This document shows, piece by piece, positions 1 to 11,460 of a stretch of DNA of 64,000 nt; the first letter of the stretch is position 1, and each line of letters begins with the position of its first letter. This DNA comes from Congeria kusceri (Eukaryota > Mollusca > Bivalvia > Myida > Dreissenidae). The translations under genes and the position numbers were made by a program. The DNA is taken from positions 54,296,410-54,360,409 of the forward strand of contig CM051033.1 of the NCBI GenBank assembly GCA_027627225.1. The letters run 5' to 3'. The notes beneath the pieces were generated by a model that made no database searches, had not been told where the DNA came from, and saw nothing but the letters and a program-made list of their open reading frames with translations.

Positions 1-1108
1 GTCATGAAATAAGCATGTCACGGTTCCTGATCTACGATTTTCATCAAGCAACCTCGGATCACCGTGCTTATATTAAACACTAGAAAATGAACCTTTATGA
101 AACAAAAGTGGGAGTTTTGTCAATAGACGTCAATAGAATTTGCTTTGAAAACAGAATTCATAAAAAAAATATTATTTTACAGCAATTTGAACATTTTAAA
201 GAGGGGTGGCGGATTTAGGCACTCCGACGCTCATTTCTTACACTGTTTAGGCCTTCAATTTGAATAAATATTTTTCATTTGCCAAGTATTTAAAATGTAA
301 CCAAAACACGCCAGTAAATGCACATCAAACCTAACTTGATTTATGTGAATTTTTATGTCAATTGGTGAACAACTTTTGAAAACTTCGTAAAAATACCCCC
401 CAAATATTGCGGATTTAGGCACTGCGCCAGTACCCAGGACCATATTTGTACATTGTATGATACAGTAAGAATAATGACTTTATGTAAATGTTTTCTCTTT
501 TTGTAATTTATCATGAATTATTATAGTACAAAAATGTTGCTGTCCTACGGTACTGCACAGCCTGCCAGTGCCTCTGGAAGGCCTTTTAAAGTAAATGGTC
601 AATAGACTAAACTGACATTAAAACAACTATTCATAGTCATAGAAATCTTCTTACAGTTAGGCCTATCGGACATATCCCTTTATAACACAAAACCACATCA
701 ATCAGTCAAAAATAAAGTCACTGAGAAAGGATCTAACGTCTACACTTCCACGAACACCATTTTAAGATTAAGAAGTTAATAATGGTGGATTTATAACTTA
801 GGGAAGTTACTAACGTGGGCTTTAAATGATCTCATAAAAGAGAAGCACTGTCACTACCAGAAATTCAAGTTTTACACATAAGTTTTAAAATCATAGGAAA
901 TTAACTTATCCATCGTTTATGCCAATGGCCAGCCAAGATAATTTTATATGATTTTAAACACGTCAATGTAAGGCTTTTGTTGACACATTACACAATAAAA
1001 CTATAAACTACAACAAAGAACGCAGAGTTTAACACACTTTCCGTTAACAATACTTTTTTATATCAATTAGTATTATTGTTTAATTTATCAATAAGAATTA
1101 ATGTTTAC
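1..1108. other. AT-rich non-coding DNA, probably an intron of a gene leaving the window
   Basis: I see no convincing exon here. A short direct repeat (GCGGATTTAGGCACT) occurs near 208 and again near 409. If the first exon proposed at 1109-1136 is real, this stretch is the start of its first intron, with the rest of the gene to the left of the window. Confidence 0.3.
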
Positions 1109-1136
1109 CTTCATAATCAGATCCCGATTCCGACAT
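1109..1136 (-). CDS. Candidate first coding exon (MSESGSDYE...) of an unidentified gene, partial
   Basis: On the minus strand an ATG at 1136 in good context (CCAAAATG) opens nine codons, MSESGSDYE, then one further base, and meets a consensus donor AAG|GTAAAC at 1108. An acidic, serine-rich start of this kind is typical of many nuclear proteins, but nine residues do not identify a family. The gene would run left, off the window. A second donor-like GTAAGT lies 5' of this ATG, so the 5' UTR may be spliced differently. A promoter-like CTTCCGG lies about 50 nt upstream. I infer a housekeeping-type gene start; no other exon is visible to support it. Confidence 0.4.
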
Positions 1137-1183
1137 TTTGGAACTTACCACATGGTGGAAACAATCTTCTATGCGCATTTACA

Positions 1184-1190
1184 CCGGAAG
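1184..1190 (-). promoter_or_regulatory. ETS-type CTTCCGG core-promoter motif
   Basis: The minus strand reads CTTCCGG here, 48 nt upstream of the candidate start codon at 1136. This ETS-binding sequence is common at transcription starts of broadly expressed animal genes. A minisatellite begins immediately upstream of it. Confidence 0.3.
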
Positions 1191-1199
1191 GCGATACTA

Positions 1200-1690
1200 C
1201 AATAATGCAAACGCGACAGTACGATGATGATAACGCGACAGTACGATGATGATAATGCGACAGTACGATGATGATAACGCGACAGTACGATGATGATAAC
1301 GCGACAGTACGATGGTGAAAACGCGACAGTTCGATGAAGAAAACGCGACAGTATGATGATGATTATGCGAACGTACGATGATGATAACGCGACAGTACGA
1401 TGATGATAACGCATATATATATAATGATAACGCGACAGTACGATGATGATAACGCGACAGTATGATAATAAAAACGCGATAACACGACAGAACGACATTA
1501 CCATGGTGAAAATACGACAGTACGATGGTGAAAACACGAAATTATATCGCACTTTCATCATCGTACTGTCGTAGTAACGCGTTTTCGTTATAGTGATGTC
1601 GCGTTATCATCATCGTATTGTCGCGTTTTCGATATCGTAGTATCGTGATTTTGCGTTTTCATCATCGCACTATCGAGTATCGCGTTTAAG
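1200..1690. repeat. 22-bp minisatellite that reverses orientation halfway
   Basis: From 1200 to about 1545 a 22-bp unit with core ACGCGACAGTACGATGATG repeats with small changes, some units shortened. From about 1553 to 1690 the same motif recurs as its reverse complement (CGTACTGTCGCGTTATCATC), so the array is a large imperfect palindrome. An open frame at 1169-1561 is a by-product of the repeat and not a gene. Confidence 0.8.
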
Positions 1691-1796
1691 ATCAACCCAT
1701 TCATAGGCGATGGCCCTAACGGGATTCCGTAGTTAAATCATAATCATATCCAACTTTATATACCATAATCGTATCTTACGAAATCCGGTTAGTGCC

Positions 1797-2345
1797 TTAT
1801 GAAATATAGTGTCTCGACCCTTGAACGCGAGGCACGAGAATTGCGCGAAACTCGAAGCGAGACACAATATTCCCACGAGACATGAATTGAGGCATCATAT
1901 TGTAAAACGATATTTCGCACTGTCGCAGTATCACATACCAACAAATCTCGCGGTAAAATATCGTGTCTCGCTTGGTGTTTCGCGCAATTCTCGTGTCTCG
2001 CTTCATGTCTCGCGTCAAAATATCGTGCCTCGCTTTGTGTCTCGCGCAATTCTCGTGCCTCGCGTTCAAAGGTCGAGACACGAGATGCGAAGCGAGACAC
2101 GAAGCGATACACGATATTCAGGCGAGATACGAAGCGAGACACGATATTATATCGTTGAAATACCGCCCGAATCTCGAGTCTCGCGGTAGATATTCAAACT
2201 ACGATACTCGAAACACGAAGCGAGACTCGTGAATTGCGCGAGACACGAAGCGAGGCACGATATTGAATCGTTCAAATATCGCACGATAATCGAGTATCGT
2301 GTCTCGCTTCGATATTCAGGCGAGACTCGATATTCGGGCGATATT
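1797..2345. repeat. Palindromic array of GAGACACGA / TCGTGTCTC motifs
   Basis: The motif GCGAGACACGA and its complement TCGTGTCTCGC occur many times in both orientations, often as CGAAGCGAGACACGAAGCG. Positions 1810-1872 are nearly the exact reverse complement of 2019-2081, a stem of about 63 bp with a loop of about 150 bp. The stretch is far richer in CpG than its surroundings. Frames open on both strands (1789-2142, 1809-2189, 1963-2232) follow from the repeat and are not genes. Confidence 0.8.
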
Positions 2346-3060
2346 TGAATGATAGTAGTATCTAGCCTTATCGTCCATCAGCTGAGCGTCTGTCTGCTCT
2401 GCTCAGTTAAGCGCTTCATAGCCTTATCACCGAAAATCAATAAAAGACGAGTTTCACATTCCCATTTTTAATGATTATCACGACACAATAATTTATCGGC
2501 GAATCAATCAAAAACAAGGCCCGCGATGTATTGATAGTGGTTACTACTGGTTGCATAGCGGTAATTTACAGTTTATTACTTTTAAAATATTATAAATATT
2601 CACTTAGTTTACTCTTAATAAACAGAAATGGCATGGTACAGAAATTGCATGGTACATAATATAACAATGATTTATGTTTAATTAGTATATTGTCGCTAAA
2701 AGTGGAAAAAAGTACTTACTCTGAGACTGACATACTTCGTATTGTTTAAACCTGGTCTTATCAATAATCAGATCATAATCTTGTATAACCATGCACATGA
2801 CTATTTTGTAACCAGAATGTGTATATATAGGTCCTAACTTTTAAATACCATATTGTACAATTACGTAATCAAAGTGCATACTAATTAGTGAAGTAATACA
2901 CGTTTCATTGTCTAGGCAGCTATACCGCTGACTTCATGAATCTACTTGATAACAACTGAAATAACTATCATTTAAAATAAAAATACCGTTATTTAAGACA
3001 AAATTTGATTTAATTGGCAATTATTTTTTTAAGCATTAGTCCAAAATTTAAACAAGAAAT
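2346..3060. other. AT-rich intergenic DNA, nothing recognised
   Basis: I see no coding exon, RNA gene or strong repeat in this stretch. Confidence 0.4.
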
Positions 3061-3222
3061 GTGGAAATTCCACGACAACCAGATTTTTCGAATGAACTGC
3101 ATACAAGTCAGCACAAGAATAACAGAAAGTTTTGGATGCACTTGGTGAAGGTCATGGCTTGAAATTGCACTTAGGTACAACTTAAGTTAAGAAATTGTTT
3201 TTTTAGTTATTGATTTGAACAT
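3061..3222 (+). repeat. Dispersed direct repeat, first member
   Basis: This stretch matches 4143-4294 in the same orientation with scattered mismatches. Shared landmarks include CGAATGAACTGCATA, AAGTCAGCACA, GGATGCACTTGGTG and TTTTTTAGTTATT. The length and divergence suggest two old copies of a short interspersed element. No gene is recognised. Confidence 0.65.
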
Positions 3223-3448
3223 TATGCCTAGATTTATACGGACACGTAATTGTTTGGAACTAAAATAACATAGTGTCATTTAATTCCATGGTAATTGTAA
3301 CTGTATTATAACTTATTTTTAAAGTTTGATTCTATAATGTCAATGGACTATTTTGTGCCCTTTCAGGCCTAAGTTGCCCTTGTCCGCAATAGTCAAAATT
3401 CACGGCAGAACTCTTGGGTAATTACGTGCATTATTCTGTACAAAACTC

Positions 3449-3563
3449 CCAATTCCACAAATTTATCAGTTTTAAACATGTACATATTTAAAACTGATAC
3501 ATTTGTAGAGTTGGTAGTTTAGCGCCCAAAATGCATGACAATATGTCATGTATTTAGGGCGCT
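3449..3563. repeat. Two adjacent hairpins (foldback sequence)
   Basis: Positions 3449-3476 pair with 3487-3514 (28-bp arms, a few mismatches, 10-nt loop). Immediately after, 3521-3540 pairs with 3544-3563 (20-bp arms starting AGCGCCC, two mismatches, 3-nt loop). Either could be a decayed transposon end. Confidence 0.65.
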
Positions 3564-3705
3564 CCATCTACATTCTTTCTTAACAATGACCAAAGACGCT
3601 GAACATCACTTAAAGCATATTTTGGTTATCTTTTTTACCTATCAGTCAATTGACAAAGACAAGGAATTTAACCATGATTAGCATCTTACAGAATGTTTTA
3701 TGTGA

Positions 3706-3842
3706 CGTTACCTTGACAATGTCTTAACAAACGCCCATACAGGGAAGTTATATTTACGTTGATAATGATTTAACAAACACCCTTACAGGGAAGTTATCTT
3801 TACCTTGATTATGATATAACAATCACCCAATCAGGGAAGTTA
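3706..3842 (+). repeat. 46-bp tandem repeat, about three units
   Basis: The landmark AGGGAAGTTA starts at 3741, 3787 and 3833, a fixed 46-bp period. Each unit also carries a TTACCTTGA-like stretch and TTAACAAACACCC. The units differ at several bases, so the array is not recent. Confidence 0.75.
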
Positions 3843-4142
3843 CCTTGTGTCTATTGGTAAACTCCACATGACTGAGATCTAAACATGCAATCTTTTGCTC
3901 ATTTTGCTACATTCAATATCAAACATTGTTTGACCAAACCTGCCTAATCCTGCATCCACATCTTTTGTACAATGTGATTTGAAGAATACGGAAGTAAATA
4001 CAATTTCCTTAAGTGAACATTGTGTGTCCTAACACATTTTAATGTAATCTTATGACACAGGCTAAGGACAAACAAAATGAAACACAGCAGCAGCAAATCA
4101 ATGATGATAACAGTGCCCCACAAACTAAAACAATCAATCCAT

Positions 4143-4294
4143 GTGAAAATTCTACGAAAACCAAATTGTTCGAATGAACTGCATAAAAGTCAGCACATTA
4201 ATAGAAAACAGTTCTGGATGCACTTGGTGCAGGTCATGGCTTGGAATTGCACTAATACAAATTAAGTTATGAAATGTCTTTTTTAGTTATTCAT
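4143..4294 (+). repeat. Dispersed direct repeat, second member
   Basis: Partner of the copy at 3061-3222. A 62-codon open frame across it (4077-4265) has no recognisable domain, and the first copy does not keep the frame open, so I do not call a gene. Confidence 0.6.
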
Positions 4295-4628
4295 TTTTTA
4301 TATCTTTTAAGATTCAGCTGATTTGAGCTGGAAGATCAGGATCAGCCAAGATTGATCTTGATCCTGTAGTTAATCCTTTGTGAACATGGGGCCTGGAGTT
4401 TACACCTGTTCGTTTTTCAGTCATTGTATTTTTATCTACAATTGCCTACGTTAGTATATTATTCATTTTTTATTAATTTATACACCGTTGTATTGCTTAT
4501 TTCTGTTATGTTATAACATCTACATTGCTATTGGAGATAACTAGTTCGTATGCTTTGTCCTTATGTTTTTTTCATTAAGGAGCTATGTTAATACCAGCCC
4601 TGCTTTATTTTATTGTTAAATCTATTCT

Positions 4629-5905
4629 ACCAAGATGTGAATTTACTTTAAACAAGATTGTATAAGCTTCATTGGTAGAAGTATGTGTATTATTGGAAAA
4701 ATATTACGAGTGCTAGCTGCTTTGCAAACAAAATGCAAACTCGAACAAAATGTATGAACACCCATATAAAACGAATACGAATTACGACATGATAAAACTA
4801 AAAGATATATTTTCTTGTCTTCAAATGCAGGATAACATCCTTTGGATAGTGGTCGAAAGTTAATAAGATATACAGCTTGTACATATTTCATTTGTATGTT
4901 ATTTTGTATGGTATTTATCAATCCTAATATTGCTATATAGTTGGTTTAAATGGTGTGGTGAGGGTATGTCTTTTTCTCAATCAAAAATCAAAATTATTGT
5001 ACATTGTATCTTTTCGTAGCTAATTTGAAGCGTTTTAAAAAACATTTATGAACGCCCACATACAACGAATATGAATTACCACATGTTAAAACTAAAACAT
5101 TATGTCTGTCTAGTCTTCAAATGCAGGATAACACCCTTTGGATAGTGATTGAACGTTAATAAGAAAACAGCTCGTACATATTGCAATTTTATATGATATT
5201 TCATTGTATCGGTATTGTGTTTTTTATTTAATGTCATCACTTATTTTATGATTGTCAATCTCGTGCATGCTATTGCTACATACTACACGTAGATTTAAAT
5301 AGTGTAGTGAGGATGTGCGTTCTTTTGTCAATCAAAAATCAAAATTGTATATTGTATCTTTTTGTAGATAATTTTATATAGGAACACCCATGTAAACGAT
5401 TACGAATTACAGCATGATAAAACTAAAACATATGCTTACTTGTCTTAAAATGCAGGATAACATCCTTTGGATAGTGATAGAAATAATACGAATACAGCTT
5501 GTTAATATTTAATTGTATGCTATTTGGTATAGTATCAACATGATCCTGCTGTTGCTATGTAGTTCATTTAACTGGTGTGGTGAGGGTGTGTGTGTAGTGG
5601 TTGTGTTGTTGTGTTGTTGTTTTTTTCAATCACAAATCAAAATTGTATATTGTCGCTTTTCGTTGAGAATTTCTGGCGTGTGCAGTTAAATAGAAGACAG
5701 CTTGTATGTAATGTATTTGTATTTATTATACCTCACCTTTGTCTACAATGATAAATTCCCATTACCCGAGATAGAGATATTTTGACTAAAAAAACATGTA
5801 CAACATTTTTGACACGTGACCAAGCGAAAGTTACTGTCAGGTCATGTGAACTCGCTAATATTTTGAATTGTCATATAAGGGCCAGTAACTGCTTCAGTTT
5901 ATTTT
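4629..5905 (-). repeat. B' block: inverted copy of the right flank, built of ~300-bp tandem units
   Basis: This block is the reverse complement of 62740-64000, the far side of the array. It contains about three and a half tandem units marked by GCAGGATAACATCCTTTGG-type sequence at about 4826, 5122 and 5451 (spacing 296 and 329 bp). Each unit also has an ATACGAATTAC stretch and a TGGTGTGGTGAGGG stretch. The match reaches the last base of the window, so the true outer edge is unknown. Confidence 0.85.
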
Positions 5906-6051
5906 CCAAATTATTGATTGTTTGCCTCCGTTTTCGTGACGTCATATAGTCTTGACGTCACTATTCAATCTTGATAAGCATAATTAAATGAATTAAAAAA
6001 ACATGTTTTAAACTTTTTATTTACTTAATTTTGTTCGGTATAATACAATAA

Positions 6052-6186
6052 ATATCAAATGGCAGCGTGTGTGACATTGATATTCTCAACCCTCACAACA
6101 GAATGTCACCAATCGGCTTTTGCCTCGGGTGACATTCTGCCCTAGGGTTGACTATATCAATGTCACACACGCTGTCATATGATATT
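6052..6186. repeat. Long hairpin inside A' (GACAGCGTGTGTGACATTGA arms)
   Basis: Two arms of roughly 55 bp pair across a short loop, each carrying GCGTGTGTGACATTGATAT and CAGAATGTCACC or their complements. The same hairpin occurs in every A block, at about 13660-13795, 29873-30000, 46048-46175 and 62460-62590. It is probably a foldback element that inserted before the A block multiplied. Confidence 0.8.
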
Positions 6187-6753
6187 TTTATATTGTAACA
6201 TTGTGTATTTTATCTCATTTCATTGATCTCATATCTCATTTATCATCATTTTTTCTATGGCCTACTTGTACTTATTACATGTGTTCATTAAAATGTTGTT
6301 TTTCAAAAGCAGAATGATGATCTGGCTATCGATATACAGTTTTTGTGACAATTGGTTGCAACTCTGCATTAAAATAAGTTGCCCAGCATATTGGCAAATA
6401 AATAACATATAGTTATGTTATAGTAACAAGCACACTATTACTTTAAACTTATTTAATTTAAGCTGGAATTATTGACAGTAGGAACAAAATTAGCATGCGC
6501 CATTTGTTAAAATATGTAAGCCCTGAGCTTGCAACCTGAACAAGGATCGTGCTGTAATTGTATATGCAAACTACAAATTAATCTTTTTCAACTTACACAG
6601 TGTCAGTAACCGAATGGTAATGTTTGACGTTCTTATTGACAATTGGACTAATTTTGTAATTATATATCATTCCGGAAGTCCTTGTAGGTAATATTTCGTC
6701 ACATTGGCGCAAAAAGTCATGTAACTGACATTTATAGGAATTTTACTTATATA

Positions 6754-7108
<355 letters not shown>

Positions 7109-7929
7109 AGCCTGTATACCATATCTCATAACATATTTGAATTCAACCTGGCAATCCTGACTTTTGCACACACACAAAATATTTTTGCAAAAATGTTGGC
7201 GCAAAAAGTATGGTAATTACACTTAGTATCCAGCTTTGCGCACTAAGAATTATGTTGTGAATAAAAAATCACAAATAATTAATTGAAGTAAATTCAATGG
7301 ATGAAATTAGTTAATTATAATAATATAGATGATAAATGTAAAGAATACCTTATCAAAAGGTGTATATGTTGGAAATTTCGAATAAAATACTATTGTTTGT
7401 GCACTAACAAGACTTTTTGCGCTAAAAGAAATTCAGTGCAAAAAGTCATGTAACTGAACAGGAATATACAAGTATTTTTTATTCGAAGTAAGCTGTTCAC
7501 AAATAACAACTGCTCCTTAATACGCTTATTTTAATGCATTAAATCAGTTTTTTATAAAATCAGTTTTTGCTTCTCATGTAAAATTTGTAAAATGTCGGTT
7601 ACAGAACTTTCTTCACCAAGGGAACCCAGAATTAATCACCAAACACGCACTTGTGAATACATGTTAACCTCATGGCATTGCAATTGAAATTTATTAAATA
7701 GCAATAAAAGAGAATATTAATTCAATTGAATTGCAAGTTAATTACTCAATGGTTTAATGTTCACCAGAGCAACAGAATTGCAACTTTCTGAGGCACGATG
7801 AAATGAAGTAAATACAATTATCAGCTAAATCACTTCTTGTAAGTCATAACTGCGATATAAAATATGTGAAACACCAGCTGCATCAGCAGGAGATAAACTC
7901 TTAATATCAGCACATCGTCGTTTGCTTCA

Positions 7930-8192
7930 GGGGCCGTATTCCAGAAACATATTACGTAGAATCTTATTCTTAACCTTAAAATCATAATGTTTCATTAACA
8001 TTTTATTTCATATTTGAATGGCATTGTGCTAAGTGTGTATTTATAATCAACTTTTTATTAACTATCGTTCACGTAACTGCAAAGGGATCCACACATTTAT
8101 ATGTAGTTTCAAATAATATTGGATTACAAAAATTATATTATTAAGTGGAAATATTTTAAGATAAAATTAAGATGCTTCTGAAATACGGACCT
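7930..8192 (-). mobile_element. MITE-like element, ~263 bp, with GGnCCGTATTCCAGAA ends
   Basis: The two ends are inverted copies of one another: GGGGCCGTATTCCAGAAACA at one side, and TAGGTCCGTATTTCAGAAGC read on the other strand. The inside is AT-rich with no open frame, as in a non-autonomous DNA transposon. The flanks do not show an unambiguous target duplication, so the superfamily is not assigned. Confidence 0.55.
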
Positions 8193-8271
8193 AGGCCAGT
8201 AACCTATTGTTGACAGGAAACAAATCACAAAACACAAAGATGACAAGAAAAAAACATTGATGCAACGCATC

Positions 8272-8735
8272 AAATGGCGCCGCAATATATCTATGAAGAA
8301 AGCAAATGATTTCTAGATCTGTTTACAAATAAAGAGTCCAGTGAGAGGCTACAAAAGACTAAGATTAAACAAGGTCTCAAAACTAATCACTTTATATTAT
8401 AGTATTTTAAACAGAAGTGTCCCATTGATCACATATGAGCAAACTTTAAAACTTATGATTATGAATGTTTAACATTAATGCTTAAGCGCCAAAACCGATA
8501 TGCACTCATTGGTTCAAATCTTAAATCCACCAAACGCATGTTACCGACTAGGCAGCTGTATCAGCGTCTGCTATTATGCTATTTTTATAATGATTCACAA
8601 CCTATTACAAGAAAATGTTAGACTAGACGCCAGAGAAAATTCAAGTTTAATTCCGCGACCTGTCAAATATACATTGAGTTGCAGTGTATGCATGATGTTG
8701 CATACTGATACGTTATCGAAAGTGTTGGCGAAAAC
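8272..8735 (-). repeat. D' block: inverted partner of 10680-11142
   Basis: Reverse complement of D1 with few differences. Both members carry an 84-85 codon open frame beginning MHSLVQILNPPNACYRLG (8500-8757 on plus, 10657-10911 on minus), but the C-terminal parts are shifted relative to one another and no domain is recognisable. I treat it as repeat sequence. Confidence 0.85.
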
Positions 8736-8910
8736 GGGAAATACTGCATTTTGTTAAAGCGTATAGTTTATTGCAGTTCTTAGTTTGACTCAGCAACGTC
8801 TAGTTAGTTTTTTGTCAACAATATTATATTTATATAATAACGCCCCTTCCCTATGCTTCCTGTAAGACTCATCATTTATAAACGCGGCGCGGCGCCAATA
8901 AACTGCGGTC

Positions 8911-9190
8911 GCCGCCTTGGAACGGTGAATGCAAAGCGTTGGGCCTTTAAACCAGTTTAAAAGCATGTCGAACATCTCCCTTGATCCAGCATTAATTATA
9001 ATACGTGTGAATAAAAATGAAAGTTTAACCCATAGCAATTCAGTTAAAACTATATTGCAATTACTGTGGATATATAATTCAATTGAATAACAATATCAAA
9101 TTAATAACGCATTGTTCGACCTTTAACCCGATCAACATTATAGCCACTTTTTGATGCACGATGACATCAAAATCGTGTTAACAAGATTTT
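8911..9190 (-). repeat. Diverged inverted relative of the 0.5-kb segment in A1-A4
   Basis: Read on the minus strand, this matches the A segment that starts near 11720: TTTAAACCAGTTTAAA against TTTAAACCGGTTTAAA, then AATGCnTTGCATT and CCAAGGCGG. The match is patchy, so it is an older member of the same dispersed family. Confidence 0.5.
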
Positions 9191-9291
9191 ACGACGCATC
9201 ATTTAGCTAATGTTAGGGATGGCAAGAGATACTATAACGCCATTCGAATGTTCGAATTCAATTTTCGAATATTTTTTTAATATTCCGTCCT

Positions 9292-9324
9292 TTTATATGA
9301 TTATGTCATCATCACAATTTGTCC

Positions 9325-9392
<68 letters not shown>

Positions 9393-9600
9393 TATATGAT
9401 TATGTCATCCTCATCACTCTACCTTCTTCATTTCATTATCGCCATCATTATCATCGCATCGTCATAATCATCATCATCATCATCATCATCATTATATGAT
9501 TATGTCATCCTCATCACTCTACCTTCTTTATTTCATCATCGCCATCATCATCCCCATCATCATCAACAACAACAACAGCAACATCATCATCACCATCGTC
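9292..9600 (+). repeat. (CAT)n microsatellite within a ~100-bp tandem repeat
   Basis: Pure CAT runs occupy about 9326-9392 and 9463-9492. The segment ATTATATGATTATGTCATCC recurs at 9391 and 9491, a 100-bp period, with a partial third copy near 9292. An 85-codon frame rich in His comes from the repeat. Confidence 0.9.
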
Positions 9601-10679
9601 ATTGTCTAGTTATATTAAAGGTTTATTTGATGCATGTGTACGCTATAGTTACATATTAAAACATTTTAGGTCTAGTAGACGCATTCTCCCAAAAATATAT
9701 ATTAGGCAAATGCCATCTCAACAAACAGTTATCGCATAGCCTTTTCTAAATTTGCTTATGAAAACATTATTTGTTCTCGATTGGTGGGATCCCATTGAAT
9801 AGGTACGATAATCTGTTTTCACAAGTTGTTCACCCAGGCCTCCTAGGTGTTAACCTAATTAGATAAGGCATAAAACCAACCTAATGCATTAAAAAAGCAT
9901 TGCTATGCGGGTGCTCGAATAAACTATCCCGGATCAAAAGTTAAGGAAAATACAATACTTTTTGTACTATGTAATATTTTGTCGATGTGCCATTCTGTGA
10001 ATAGATCCCTTTAAAACTTGGCATATTTTTTTAAACATTATTGTTTGCGTTTTCAACAAGGTGTAAAGGAACGCATAAGAGGTGAGTCTTAGCCGTGGTA
10101 AAAAATTAACGTAAATGATGTGTTCCCGATGACCAGTTGGAAATGAATCAGTTTTAAAAACACCGAGCCAAGCTTTGCTTTGCAACGAGCAATTCCATAG
10201 TGCGCTGCAGAACCTATTTTAAAACATAAAAAGTTTCGATATATTTCGGATATATTTTAAATCAGTAACACTATATTGATGGAATCATGAAACAAAAAGT
10301 ATAACCAAGACAAAAAAAGAGTTTTCAGGGACACTGTTCCCGTTGGATACGAACTCACGCCTATAAAATCACTCTCTTCCATAAAAACCTGCCTATATCT
10401 GCCTATCCTATACAATGTTTATCAATGGCGCGCGTTCGCGTAATGGTACAATATTAACAATTCATACTTATCAATCTTATTAGTACTACTAAGTTTCGCG
10501 CGCCTGCGAAATGTCATTGAATACCACTGTTTATAAAATAAAATAAAACATAACACATTTGTCAACTGTTTATATAAACAGGTTTATCGTATTGAGGCAT
10601 GCTTTAATATTAATTCTCTGTAAATAAATGCTATGTTTGCAAATGTTATTGTCGACCTATCGTCGATAAGCCCCTATAT

Positions 10680-11142
10680 TTTGCAAACACTTTCGATACG
10701 TATCAAAATGCAACATCGTGCATACACTGCAGCTTCCTATATATTTGACAGGTCGGGGAATTAAAATTGAATTTTCTCTGGCGTCTAGTCTAACATTTTC
10801 TTGTAATAGGTTGTGAATCATTATAAAAATAGCATAATAGCAGACGCTGATACAGCTGCCTAGCCGGTAACATGCGTTTGGTGGATTTAAGATTTGAACC
10901 AATGAGTGCATATCGGTTTTGGCGCTTAAGCATTAATGTTAAACATTCATAATCATAAGTTTTAAAGTTTGCTCATATGTGATCAATGGGACACTTCTGT
11001 TTAAAATACTAGAACATAAAATGATTAGTTTTGCGACCTTGTTTAATCTTAGTCTTTTGTAGCCTCTCACTGGACTCTTTATTTGTAAACAGATCTAGAA
11101 ATCATTTGCTTTCTTCATAGATATATTGCGGCGCCCTTTGAT
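10680..11142 (+). repeat. D1 block: right arm of the inverted repeat
   Basis: Reverse complement of 8272-8735. It is joined directly to A1, and A2-A4 lack it. It therefore marks the original left edge of the array. Confidence 0.85.
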
Positions 11143-11218
11143 GCTTTGCATCAATGTTTTTTTCTTGTCATCTTTGTGTTTTGTGATTTGTTTCCTGTAA
11201 TCAATAGGTTACTGGCCT

Positions 11219-11460
11219 GGGTCCGTATTCCAGAAGCATCTTAATTTTATCTTAAAATATTTCCACTTAATAATATAATTTTTGTAATCCAATATTATTT
11301 AAAACTACATATAAATGTGTGGATCCCTTTGCATAAAAGTTGATAATAAATACACACTTAGCATAATGCCATTCAAAAATGAAATAAAATGTTAATGAAA
11401 CATTATGATTTTAAGGTTAAGAATAAGATTCTACGTAATATGTTTCTGGAATACGGCCCC
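11219..11460 (+). mobile_element. MITE-like element in A1
   Basis: Same inverted-end element as at 7930-8192, here about 242 bp. It is shorter because of an internal deletion after GGATCCCTTTGCA. Ends: GGTCCGTATTCCAGAAGC and TTTCTGGAATACGGCCCC. Confidence 0.55.

Larger units (their letters stand above)
8736..10679. other. Single-copy spacer of the large inverted repeat
   Basis: I see no gene in these 1.9 kb. They contain the divergent repeat remnant at 8911-9190, the CAT microsatellite at 9292-9600, and CpG-rich patches near 8885 and 10427-10510. Confidence 0.6.

Noticed and set aside
1169..2232. Overlapping frames on both strands in the minisatellite region
   Set aside because: They repeat the minisatellite words and have no non-repeat coding sequence.
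8500..8757. MHSLVQILNPPN frame shared by both D blocks
   Set aside because: The two copies diverge in frame at the C-terminus, and the frame lies wholly in inverted-repeat sequence with no domain.
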